Notes under the pieces: generated by a model | What the model saw: only the letters and a program-made list of their open reading frames with translations | What the model was told of the DNA's origin: nothing | Databases searched by the model: none | Translations under genes and position numbers: made by a program | Shown here: one piece after another, positions 40,001 to 52,800 of the stretch | How positions within the stretch are numbered: position 1 is the stretch's first letter | Layout: every line of letters begins with the position of its first letter | From: Corella eumyota | Taxonomy: Eukaryota > Chordata > Ascidiacea > Phlebobranchia > Corellidae | Length of the DNA: 64,000 nt | Assembly (NCBI GenBank): GCA_963082875.1 | Contig: OY720102.1 | Span: 2,976,001 to 3,040,000, forward strand | Direction: 5' to 3'

Positions 40001-42785
40001 TTTGTGTAGATGATACTCTCTAATAAAATAACTATTTGATATTGTTGCTTACTATGATGTTGCTACCAGTTTCCAATGGTGTTGCTACCCCCAATGGTGT
40101 TACTACCTCTAAATACTGTTGCTACAACTTTCCGATGATGTTGCTACCCCCGATAATTTTTCTTCTACCTTCCTATGATGTTGTTGCCCCCTCATGATGT
40201 CGCTCCCCCCTCATGATGTTGCTCCCCCCTCATGATGTCGCTACCCCCCAAAAATGTTGTTACCACCTTATGGTTATGTTGCTTCTACACGATATTGTTG
40301 CTACCCCTAATGATGTCGCATCTACCTTCTGATGATGTTGCTACCCCAGATGATGTTGTTGCCTTCCGATGATGTTGTTGCTCCCGATGATGTTGCTATT
40401 CCTTTCCAATGATGTTGTTACCTCTAATGATGTTGCTACTACCTTCGATGATGTTGCTATCCCCCTGTGTTCCAATGATGTTGCTACCACTTTCTGATGA
40501 TGTTGCTTCCCCTTCCTGAAGATGTTGTTACCCCCAATGATGCCGCTACCCCCCCAATACTGTTGCTACCACTTTTCGATGATGTTGCTACCCCCCGATA
40601 ATTTTTTTTTACCAACTTCTGGTGATGTTGCTACCCCACGATATTGTTGCTACCTCTATTGATGTTGCTACTACCTTCCGATGATGTTGCTAACCCAGAT
40701 GATGTTGTTGCCTCCCAATGATGTTGCTACCCTCTATGATGTTGTTGCCTCCCGATAATGTTGCTACCACTTTCCAATTATGTTGCTCCCCTTGATGATG
40801 TTGTTGTCTTCCGATGATGTTGTTGCTCCCGATGCTGTTGTTATTACTTTCCGATGAAGTTGCTTTCCCCCCCCGATGATGTTGTTACCCCTTTCGATTA
40901 TAATGAAGTTGTAACCTTCCCCCTCTGATGATGTTGTTACCCTCCCATGTTCTGATAATGTTGTTACCCCCCGATAATTTTTCTTCCACCTTCCGATGAT
41001 GTTGCTACCCCATATGATGTTGTTGCTTCCCGATAATTTTGCTACCCTCGATGATGTTGTTGCCTTTCGATGATGTTGTATATGATGATGTTGTTACCCT
41101 CCAGATAATTTTTCTTTTACTTTTTAATGATGTTGCTACCCCCGCGCGTCCCGATGATGTTGCTACCACTTTCTGATGATGTTGCTACTCCCTTTTGATG
41201 ATGCTGCTACCCCTGTTGATGTTGTTACCCCACCGATGACGTTGTTACCCTCCCGATAATTTTCTTCCACTTTCCAATGATGTCGCTACCCCCTGTAAAT
41301 GTTGTTATCACCTTCTGGTGAGGTTGCTACCCCTACCCCTCTACATGATAATGTTGTTACCCCCAATGATGTTGCTACCCCTCAAAACTGTTGCTACCAC
41401 TTTCCGGTGATGTTGATGTTGCTTTCCCCCTGCATCCCAATAATGTTGCTACCACTTTCTGATGATGTTTCTACCCCTCTATGATGATGTTACCCCCAAT
41501 GATGTCGCTATCCCCAAATACTGTTGCTACCCCCCAAAATGTTTCTTCCACTTTCCAATCATGTTGTTGCCCTCGCATAATGTGGCTACCCCCTAAAAAT
41601 GTTGTTACCACCTTATGGTTATGTTGCTACCCCACGATATTGTTGCTACCTCTAATGATGTTGCTACTATCTTTCGATGATGTTGTTATCCCAGATGATG
41701 TTGTTGCCTCCCGATGATGTTGCTACCACTTTCCAATAATGTTGCTACCCCCAATGATGTTGTTGCCTTCTGATGATGTTGTTGCTCCTGATGATGTTGT
41801 TGCTCTCAATAATGTTGCTACCCCCAATGATCTTGTTGCCTTCTGATGATGTTGTTCCTCCCGATGATGTTGTTGCTTCCGATGATGTTGTTGCTCCCGA
41901 TGATGTTGTTGCTCCCGATGATGTTGTTGCTCCCGATGATGTTGTTGCTCCCGATGATGTTGTTGCTCTCGATGATGTTGCTATTACTTTCCGATGATGT
42001 TGCTAGCCCCTCCCCTCCGATGATGTTGTTACCCCTTTCAATTTTATTGTTAACTCCTGATGAGGTTGTAACCTTCCCCCCCCTGATGATGTTGTTACCC
42101 TCCAGATAATTTTTTTTCACTTTCCAATGATGTTGCTACCCTCCGTGTCCCGATGATGTTGCTACCATTTGCTGATGATGTTGCTACTTCCTTTCGATGA
42201 TGATGCTACCCTGATGATGTTGTTACCCCCAATAATGTTGCTACCCTCCGATAATGTTGCTACCCTCCCAAAATTTTTCTTCCACTCTCCAATGATGTTG
42301 TTCCCCCCTTATGATACCGCTACCCCCCTGAAAATGTTAATACCACCTTATGGTGATGTTGCTACCCCACGATATTGTTGCTACTACCTTCTGATAATGT
42401 CACTACCATCACCTTCCAATGATTCCATTTTCCAATATTGCCGCTTTTACTCTCTAATGATGCCCTATTACTTTTCAATGATTTTACTTTCCGATAATGT
42501 TGCTGCCACTTTCCGACGATGTGCTTTTACTTTTCGATTATTGCTATCACTTTTCGATGATGTTGCTACCACTTTTCGATGATATTGCTTCCACTTTTCA
42601 ATGATATTGCTTCCACTTTCCAACGATGTTGCTACCACTATTCAATGATGTTGCTACCACTAGTCAATGATGTTGCTACCACTTTTTGATAATGTTGCTA
42701 CCACTTTACAATGATAATGCTACCACCTTTTGATGATGTTGCTACCATTTTCTGATGATGTTGCTACCACTTTCCAATTATGTTT
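40001..42785. repeat. Degenerate GATGATGTTGCTACC minisatellite array
   Basis: More than 100 variants of a core of roughly 18-35 bp (GATGATGTTGCTACC followed by CCC or ACTTTCC). The best-ordered part is at about 41866-41972, where an 18-bp unit CCCGATGATGTTGTTGCT repeats about six times. Open frames across it (Met/Leu-rich or Asp/Val-rich) only reflect the unit and are not taken as genes. Confidence 0.85.
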
Positions 42786-42919
42786 GCCAAGTTGAGACAT
42801 TCGTTCATTCGATAGATTTATTTTCAGTTAGTCCCTTTATCACACACATCTTAATGTGACCAGTTTGTGCTCTTTTACAAAAGCTATACTGGGTTATATT
42901 ATACATAATATTTATTTAG

Positions 42920-44790
42920 TAATATTGTTTTTTTGTGTTCTTTTCTGTTGTCAATATTATTTATGTTTTTAGTCTTATTTTTTCATATTCCTTTCTGTTG
43001 TCAATATTATTTATGTTTTTAGCCTTATTTTTTCATATTCCTTTCTGTTGTCAATATTATTTATGTTTTTAGCCTTATTTTTTCATATTCTTTTCTGTTG
43101 TCAATATTATTTATGTTTTTAGCTTTATTTTCTTTAATTCTTTTTTGTTGTCGATAATATTTATGTTTTAAGCCTATTTTTTTCGTATTTTTTCTGTTGT
43201 CGATATTATTTATGTTTTTAGCCTTAATATTTTATATTCTTTTTGTTGTCAATATTATTTATGTTTATAGCTTTATTTTTTCGTATTTCTTTCTATTGTC
43301 GATTTTATTTATGTTTTTAGCCTTAATTTCACATATTTTATTCTATTTTTGATATTATTTATGTTTTTTGCCTTATTTTTTCTGTTGTTAATATTATTTA
43401 TGTTTTAGCCTTATTTTCATGTACTCTTTTCTGTTATCGATATTATTTGTGTTTTTAGTCTTATTTTCTTTAATTCTTTTTTGTTGTCAATAAAATTTAT
43501 GTTTTTAGCCTTATTTTTTTCGTATTTTTTTTTTGTTATTGATAATTTTTATGTTTTTAGCCTTATTTTCTTAAATTCTTTTTTGTTGTCAATAATATTT
43601 CTGTTTTTAGCCTTATTTTCTTTAATTCTTTTTTGTTGTCAATAATATTTATGTTTTTAGCCTTATTTTTTTCGTATTTTTTTTTTGTTGTCGATAATTT
43701 TTATGTTTTTAGCCTTATTTTCTTAAATTCTTTTTTGTTGTCAATAATATTTATGTTTTTTGCCTTATTTTCACGTACTCTTTTCTGTTATCGATATTAT
43801 TTGTGTTCTCAGCCTTATTTTTTTCGTATTTCTTTCTGTTGTCGATATTATAATTATGTTTTTAGCCTTCATTTCACATACTCTTTTTTGTTATCGATAT
43901 TATTTGTGTTCTCAGCCTTTTTTTTCGTATTTCTTTCTGTTGTCGACATTTTTTATGTTTTTATCCTTATTTTCACGTACTCTTTTCTGTTATCGATATT
44001 ATTTGTGTTCTCAGCCTTATTTTTTTCGTAATTTTTTCAGTTGTCGATATTATTTGTGTTCTCAGCCTTATTTTTTTCGTATTCTGTTCTGTTGCCAATA
44101 TGATTTATGTTTTTAGCCTTATTTTCATGTACTCTTTTCTGTTATCGATATTATTTGTGTTCTTAGCCTTATTTTTTTCGTATTTCTTTCTGTTGTCGAT
44201 ATTATTTATGTTTTTAGCCTTAATTTTACATATTCTTTTCTGTTGTCGATATTATTTATGTTCTCAGCCTTATTTTAATCAAATTTCTTTCTGTTGTCGA
44301 TATTATTTATGTTTTTAGCCTTATTTTTTCGTATTTCTTTCTGTTGTCGATATTATTTATGTTTTTAGCCTTATTTTTTTCGTATTTCTTTCTGTTGTCG
44401 ATATTATTTATGTTTTTAGCCTTAATTTTTTCGTATTTCTTTCTGTTGTCGATATTATTTATGTTTTTAGCCTTATTTTTTTCGTATTTCTTTCTGTTGT
44501 CGATATTATTTATGTTTTTAGCCTTATTTTTTCGTATTTCTTTCTGTTGTCGATATTATTTATGTTTTTAGCCTTAATTTCATGTATTCTTTTTTGTTGT
44601 CGATATTATTTATGTTTTTACCAACATCTTTTCATATTCCTTTCTGTTGTCAATATTATTTATGTTTTTACCAATATTTTCCCGTATTCTTTTCTGTTGT
44701 CGATATTATTTGTGTTTTTAGCTTTATTTTTTCGTATTCTTTTCTGTTGTTGATATTATTTATGTTTTTAGACTTATTTTTTTTCCTTAT
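42920..44790. repeat. T-rich 51-bp tandem array (about 36 units)
   Basis: Unit of 50-52 bp built around CTGTTGTCGATATTATTT and ATGTTTTTAGCCTTATTTT. The most regular copies are at about 44.28-44.57 kb. The plus strand is strongly T-rich, and each unit contains a TTTTTAG word resembling a 3' splice site. Long Phe/Leu-rich frames here are repeat artefacts. Confidence 0.85.
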
Positions 44791-45354
44791 TTTGATATTA
44801 TTAATCGTTTTTAATAAATTTTGATTAACAAAATTTCATATGCTGTTTTTTAATGACATAAACCTATTTAGTGACGTAATCGGGTTGTAACGTTACTGCT
44901 TTTATAGTATTAGTACAGTAGAATAGTGGGGATAAATTTAGTATTCCTCTTTTATTTACACCACTGGTTGTTTAAGCTCAAAGAATTATTGTGTGTGAAC
45001 TTTTTTTATTTTTCACAACAGCTTTGTGTAATTTATTATTATGTGAATTTCCTCTTTTTTAAACCTTTTATATTTCAGTTGGGTTTTGCCTTGATGCTTT
45101 AGTTTATCTTGGAATACATGAATACACTTCAGCATTAAGGAAATTATTTAGATATAACGTTTCAATAGTTTAACTTGCTCACAATTTTATTCCTTGTTTT
45201 ATGCATTACGTCCTTTACCCAAAAATGAGCTCTTGCAGTTTGTTAGTTTTAAATTAAAGATTATCTACATGAGTAAGATTTTTTTTTTCACAAGATTTTT
45301 TTATTTGTCTAATATAAGGATTTGTAGATAGATAAAATTCCTTCACTAGTCCAA

Positions 45355-45500
45355 TGTTACTAGTGGCTAAAGACGGCTTTACTACATAAGGTTTTGGGTT
45401 CGATTTTTAATGCTGTAACGCTCTTGAGTAGGGCACCATAAACGGTAACTTCTGCAAGCCAACACCTAACCACCAGTTTAATTATTGCCAATTAGAATCA
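45355..45500 (+). mobile_element. Degraded tRNA-derived SINE-like sequence
   Basis: An A-box-like TAGTGGCTAAAG, a B-box-like GGGTTCGATTTTT about 40 bp later and a GAGTAGGGCACC word follow the usual tRNA-SINE layout. The core matches the sequence near 25.43 kb. Ends are unclear. Confidence 0.4.
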
Positions 45501-46324
45501 ATATTATTCCAAACTGTGAAAGTCAACTTGAGACTGGGTTAGGGTAACATATGTTACTCTATGTTTAGGCCGTAAAGTTGTCCATTGAGAATGGTTAAAC
45601 ACGAAAAAATGATTTATTAAATTTGTATTGTTTACAGTTCTATTTGTTTTATCTGCGTGGTTGAAAAATTAATTTAAAATTAAAATATTTAAAATTAAAA
45701 TAGTTTTCAGGTTATGTAAAAAATATTTATACAATAATTTTTCATCATTTAAAATGTTTTTTAATAGGTTAAAAAATATTTCTTTATATCTAATTTTTAC
45801 CAATCCAATTTAACAAAAAATTTCACAACCTAAGAATTGAGAATAAATTTGTTTATATCGAAGCTCGCAATAACGTTTTACCATTTAAAAATAGTTAATT
45901 GTAGTTTTTTTTTAAGTTTTGGCTGATAATCAAAAGCTGAAAACTTGCTTATCTCCGTTTGCGCGACTCCTCGGAAGGTGTTTATTCGGTTTGAGAACAG
46001 AAGCTACAAAATTTTGTTTAAATCCCAAAATCTTAATCACGTTGGAAAATCATCACTTTGTAGCGATTTTTTTTAATTTTAAGAACTGTTCTTAGTTGTT
46101 GGTTGTTTACAAAAATATAAAATTCTGGCTAATTCTTATGGAAATAAAGTCTGAATTTAAATTAAGTCGAAATCCATTATTATTAGGTGGCGTCCGTTAG
46201 CAGAACGAAAGTGCTGATCTGTTTTTAAAACGAACGTTTTAAAAACAAACATTTGCACGGAAATAATTCGTTGAAAAAATTACATGACCTAATTGTAAAC
46301 TTCTACGAAGAAGGCCACAATCTA

Positions 46325-46462
46325 GGCAGATTTCGAACCATAATAAATATAATGACAATAACAATATATTTCGAAATCTAAGATTTCAAACCATGATAAT
46401 AATAATATTAAATACACTGACAATAACAAGATGTTTCGAAATCTAAGATTTCGAACCATAAT
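46325..46462. repeat. Short tandem repeat with a palindromic core
   Basis: About 2.3 copies of a 60-66 bp unit (ACAATAACAA, then TTCGAAATCTAAGATTTCGAA, then CCATAATAA). The inverted repeat TTCGAAATC/GATTTCGAA around TAA is perfect at 46435-46455. One dispersed copy lies at about 25.64-25.73 kb. Confidence 0.6.
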
Positions 46463-46822
46463 AAGGGCTTTTGGTTATAATTTGTTCTACTGAAGGCAAT
46501 TCAAGACTAGGTTAAGGTAACAAATTAAGCTATATAATCTGTATTTTTGATCACGAGGATAAATATTTACAAAAAATATTGACACCACTGAAATTAATTT
46601 GAGCGCGGCAAATTATTTACAAAAAAATTTAACGAAACGGTAAATAGCCTATAAATTATTTTATAATATAATGTTTACATGTTAATATTGATTTACCTTT
46701 AGTTTAAGCTTTAGATTGAAATTTATTTGTTATGAATAAATAGTCTACCGCGTCAAATTATTTTTAAATCTTAAAATTTATCTATTTTCGTAAACGGAGT
46801 CTATCTGTAAAAAGTCGGAAAA

Positions 46823-49800
46823 ATGAATTCACCCAAAAGAAGTAGTAGAAGATCTTCAGTAAGTGTTTAACTATTTTTGTTTTCTTACGTTACATTATCT
46901 AATAACTACTTGATATTAATTTTTATTATTTTATACAAAGATTTTAAAGAAATCCCCGAGCAAAAAGGTTGGAAATGAAGATGATTCTGAAACAAACGTA
47001 AATCTTTTTAAAATTGTTTTTTAAATTTTACTTTAATAAGTTTATCTTAAGGCTTTTTGAATAAAAACAATGTAAAACAAATTTGCAACTGATTTATATG
47101 GGCCTACTTAATTTAATTAATTAATTTTAGACTACTGTTAAAATTAAATCTCAAAAGTCAAGACGAAGAAGTAGAGTTAGCTTTGCCAATACCTGCCAAA
47201 TAAAGTAAACTGTTTATTCACAACATTTAAATTTAAAAATTCGATACTTACCTATTACATTAAATATTTTAAATCTTTAAACTTTTTAAATGTGTTTATT
47301 TGCAACATTTTTTTTCTTTAAATTTTGGTCAATGTTTTTTGTTTACTTTTAGAGAAATATCTAAGATTGCTGACATAGCTGAAAGATGGCAGGAGGCAAC
47401 TGCAGATATTGGTAGATAGACGTAGTTTACTTACATTAATTTTTAGGACTGTTGACCTGTTTAAATTTAAAAATTAAAATCTAAATTAATTTAGATACAA
47501 GAAATATTAATGACATTGCAAAACTTGGTAACATTGACAAGGAAAACCAGATTCAAGGTCTTGATGCTTTGCTGTCTGCTCCAATAACTAAACAGGTAAA
47601 TCAAAAAATCAAGATTTTTAAATATTTGACTACCATGTAGTTATTTAATCTTGCAAAATTACTAATTTATTTTTTTGAATTCAATTAAAAATTAATTTTT
47701 AATTTGGAATAATTTGCAGAGAGCAACCAAAAATTCAACTGCAACGTCAGATTACCAAAGATCCAACTTTAAAGCTGCAGAGACAATTAAGCAAACTGCT
47801 AAAATTACAAAATTAAATGCTCTTCCTACACAAGAAAATCCACCTCTAAAGTTGGCACACTTTTTCCCACCCTTGTTGGATTCATCTGGTGACGAGATGT
47901 CCCCACTACATGGTCCTCAAAACAGCACAGCATATACAAATATAAACAACAAGGAAAATGAACCCGCCCTGGAAAGCTCGAATATGAATTTCACGATGGC
48001 AGCAAAGTCTCAAGATATTGTGCAAGAGGTTAATGCTACATCTGCTCCAACTAACAATGATGTTCAATACACTGACCAGTCAATGGACATAACCAAGATT
48101 GTAAGACAAGACTTAAACGAAACTAGAACTAGTAATGTGTTTAAAGATGGTTTGCAAGGATCTCCATTATTTTCTACATCTGTTTTAAATAGCCCTAACT
48201 TTCTTTCTTCAACAACCATGGAGCAGCCAAAGTCAGACATATTCTTTAGCTCGAATTTTAAAGCCCCTTTAGAAGAAAAACTTACAAGTATTGATGACAC
48301 GCCTATTAAATCAGCAAAATGTATAAAACAAAATCTTGGCAACGACCAACAAAATTCTGAAGATGATACAATGGAAAGCAACGGTGACACTCCAGTCAAA
48401 ACCCCAAATTTTTTACTTAAAAAAGCAACCTCAAAATCTCTATTTGATTCTGCTTCTCCATTAAATCAAACCAATGATCTTACATTAAAAAATATTTCAA
48501 TTCAAGACTCACTTTCTTTAACTTATACTGACGAAAACCCAGCGACCCCTGATTTCCTAAAACAGCAAAGTATAAATAAAAAAAACAAGAATGTGTTGAG
48601 TAATGAGAACTTGACCATATCATTTAATGAAACAACTAATGTACCAGATTTTAATGAATCAAGAAAGTTATTTGTTCATGGATTGGAAAGTGATTTGATA
48701 AACAGTCAGGGCTCTCATCAGGATACAGACATGACAATGCAAACTGAAATGGAATTTTTAATGCAAAATAAACCATTGATCTTAAAAGACCAGCAGCCCA
48801 AGCACCAAGTAAGCCATACTAAAAAAGACCAGCAGCCACCAGGCCTGTTAAACCAAGCTGAAATGGAATTTACAATGCAAAATAAACCACTGATCTTAAA
48901 AGACCAGCAGCCCAAGGACCAATTAAACCAAGCTGAAATGGAATTTACAATGCAAAATAAACCATTGATCTTAAAAGACCCGGAGCTTAAAAACCAGTTA
49001 AACCAAACTGAAATGGAATTCACAATGCAAAATAAACCATTGATTTTAAAAGACCAGGAGCCCAAAAACCAGTTAAACCAAACTGAAATAGAATTTACAA
49101 TACAAAATAAACTATTGATCTTAAAAGACCAAACGCCCAAGGACCAGTTAAACCAAACTGAAATGGAATTTACAATGCAAAATAAACTATTGATCTTAAA
49201 AGACCAAACGCCCAAGGACCAGTTAAACCAAACTGAAATGGAATTTACAATGCAAAATAAACCATTGATCTTAGAAGACCAGGAGCCCAAGGACCAACTA
49301 AATCAAGCTGAAATGGAATTTACAATGCAAAATAAACCACTGATCTTAAAAGACCAGGAGCCAAAGGACAAGTTAAACCAAACTGAAATGGAATTTACAA
49401 TGCAAAATAAACCATTGATCTTAAAAGACCAGGAGCCCAAAAATCAGTTAAACCAAACTGAAATGGAATTTACAATGCAAAATAAACCATTAATCTTAAA
49501 AGACCAAACGCCGAAGGACCAGTTAAACCAAACTGAAATGGAATTTACAATGCAAAATAAACCACTGATCTTAAAAGACCAGCAGCCAAAGGACAAGTTA
49601 AACCAAACTGAAATGGAATTTACAATGCAAAATAAACCACTGATCTTAAAAGACCAGCAGCCAAAGGACCAGTTAAACCAAACTGAAATGGAATTTACAA
49701 TGCAAAATAAATCATTGATCTTAGAAGACCAGGAGCCCAAGGATCAGTTAAACCAAACTGAAATGGAATTTACAATGCGAAATAAACCATTGATCTTAAA

Positions 49801-52800
49801 AGACCAGCAGCCAAAGGACAAGTTAAACCAAACTGAAATGGAATTTACAATGCAAAATAAACCACTGATCTTAAAAGACCAACAGCCAAAGGACCAGTTA
49901 AACCAAACTGAAATGGAATTTACAATGCAAAATAAACCACTCATCTTAAAAGACCAGCAGCCAAAGGACAAGTTAAACCAAACTGAAATGGAATTTACAA
50001 TGCAAAATAAACCATTGATCTTAAAAGATCAGGAGCCCAAGAACCAGTTAAACCAAACTGAAATGGAATTTACAATGCAAAATAAACCATTGATCTTAGA
50101 AGACCAGGAGCCCAAGGATCAGTTAAACCAAACTGAAATGGAATTTACAATGCGAAATAAACCATTGATCTTAAAAGACCAGCAGCCAAAGGACAAGTTA
50201 AACCAAACTGAAATGGAATTTACAATGCAAAATAAACCATTAATCTTAAAAGGTCAAACGCCAAAGGACCAGTTAAACCAAACTGAAATGGAATTTACAA
50301 TGCAAAATAAACCATTGATCTTAAAAGACCAGCAGCCCAAAGATCAGTTAAGCACAAGTAAAAAAGATCAGCAGTCTAAGAATCAGTTAAACCAAACAGA
50401 AATGGAAATCACAATGCAAAACAAATCAATGCCAACCGATGATCAAAATGATTTAAAACTAAAGCACCAGGTTGTTCACGAAGAAAGTAGTTTATCTGTT
50501 CACGAATCAGTTGTTGAATCTTGTAACTCATCAAAACCAAACTTGAAAATTGATGATAATGATTCTGAAGAAACAAATGTGTTTGTATTTTCTCAGTTTG
50601 CAAAAGCAAGAAGCTCGGTTGGAATTTACAAAGAGAAATTTACACAGTCTCTGTACTCTAATTCAGACCCCAGTAGCACAGAGGACAGCACCAAAAATCT
50701 TACTTCAGAAGATGTAGGTTTGATATTAAAAGAAACTGAAAACAATGAAGGCGGTATCGAATTTGAGTCTAAAGTTAGGGAGGAAAGAGTTAATTTTGGT
50801 GAAATTAGTTGCTCTAAAAACAATGAAGATGAAAGCATTAGTTTCAATGTTACGGCAGATGATACTTCTGTGAACTTAAGTCTTCAATCTACAATAAATG
50901 TTAACGTTTCATCTGACCTACAAGAAATATCAATGGCTGAAAATATAAGAGGCGAAACATTGAAGTTTAAAACACAAGTTACCCCAAACAAAACAGTAGA
51001 AAATGAAAATAAAATTAGACAGTTAAATGAGACTTATTGTGTCGAAAATTCTCTGGTAGTCCAACCAATTATAAAAGAAGAATCTCATGAAAAAACCATA
51101 GTAGAAGAAACCATTCAATTAAAACGACCATTTAGTGATGTGGATTCTGCTTCCACTAACAATATCAAAATAAGAAAACAAGAAATTGAATCCAAGCTAG
51201 AAACAGAGGAAATTTTATCACAATCTTTTATAAATCCATTTAAGTAAGTTAGTTGTTTTACTTACAATTTTCTGCAACTAATCAAAAAGATTGTTTTAGT
51301 TTTTAATGTTTTTTATAGCCTAATTTTATATTTTTTAGTGATACAAGTTTGATGGAGATAGAAAATGAACCATTTATCAAACAGGGCCCAGTATCCATTA
51401 GGGATTTTTTAAGAGACTATACTGACATAAAAGTGGGTTCATATCAACCAGTAAGTAAAATATATATATATTATGTTCAAGGCATTGTCTTTAAAACAAT
51501 AATTAATCAAGCTTTGCCCTTACTTAAACAGCCATATCAATTTGAGATATTTTTAATTAAAAAAAAATAAAATATATTTTTAATTAAAAAAAAAAAAAAA
51601 TAAATAAAAGAAAAAAAAAGTTATATCTGTGGATATTAATAGGTTGAGAATCATGAAAAAAGTAACACTACTCAACCAACACCTGAAGTTAGCAAACCAA
51701 ACAGTTTGATGGAACTGATTGGAACAATATTTTATAAAAGCAAACCACAAATTATCACAGATCAATTTCTGAACAATTTGCAGCTTAAACTAAAATGGTA
51801 AAATAAACATTTTCAGATAAGAATGACTAATTAAATGATTGTTATACTAAACTTTATACTTCAATGTATTATTTTCTGTGATTTTTTTTAACTAAAAATT
51901 TTTAAACAGTTTAGATGATGGTATGAAATTGTTGGAGGAGGGTTTAGGAAAGAAGAATTCTGATCTGATGAAAAAAGTCATGTATGGAGGAGATGCAGAG
52001 AAGAAAGCGGCAAAAATGAAGATCGGGGAGCTGGCTGCAAAATGCAAACGATTTGGACAGGTATACTAAAAAAGTTTTCTTCAAGTTAATCATTAAAAAT
52101 CTAAGCATGTAGGAAATCCTTTTTCACTTTTTTTTAATGGTCTGGTTTTTACTTAAAATAATACCTGTTATTTTATTTATATGCTGATTGGTTTTTAATT
52201 TAGGTGAGATGGGAACACTCCCAGAACAAACTCAAGAAAGGATTAGTTAAAGTTCGACAAATGACCTTGGAAGACCTTGGACCTCTTGTCAATAAACTTC
52301 AGTTTTACGGCAATATTTCGGACATTATCTCACAAACACTCACAGAACTAAAAACTGGTTTGTAATCAATAAAGCAAACATTTCTTTATTTTAATATACC
52401 ATCTGACCTATAACTTTTACTAAATATTGTCATTTAGAATCAAATGAAATTGATAAAGAGATAACAAAAATAGGGGAGCCCCCTACTAAGGAACAAGTCG
52501 ATGAATACTTGAGAATGAAGAGGGAATGCGAAAATATGGAAGAAGGTGAGTCTAAAAATTTACTAATTATACATTGCTAAAAATTTGTGATTATTGATTT
52601 TAAAAACCTGAGTTTATGGATGTTACTTATACTTACATAAAAAACTAGCCGCCATATATAGTAATAACCTTGACTTGAATCCTTAGAGTTAAAAGAAAGA
52701 AGAAAAAAACAAGAATTATATCAATTTTATCTTGCTCAAAAGAAAGAGCTGGAGTTATTGGCTGACAAGAAGTTAGAACTTGATACTAAGGAAAAGGAAA

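Larger units (their letters stand above)
44791..46822. other. AT-rich intergenic region upstream of KNL1
   Basis: No coding exon is supported. It contains a possible SINE relic near 45.4 kb and a short tandem repeat near 46.4 kb. Confidence 0.4.

Noticed and set aside
41299-42582. Met/Leu- and Asp/Val-rich frames in the GATGATGTTG array
   Set aside because: Low-complexity translation of a degenerate minisatellite with frame breaks throughout.
27021-44790. CRISPR-like array
   Set aside because: Repeats are contiguous or exon-intron-like with no unique spacers, and the genome is animal.
43633-44824. Phe/Leu/Ser-rich frames in the T-rich array
   Set aside because: They look like membrane proteins only because the strand is T-rich; the frame simply follows the 51-bp unit.
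48718-49971. Minus-strand frames of 75-190 codons opposite the KNL1 repeats
   Set aside because: Shadows of the 75-bp coding repeat on the plus strand.
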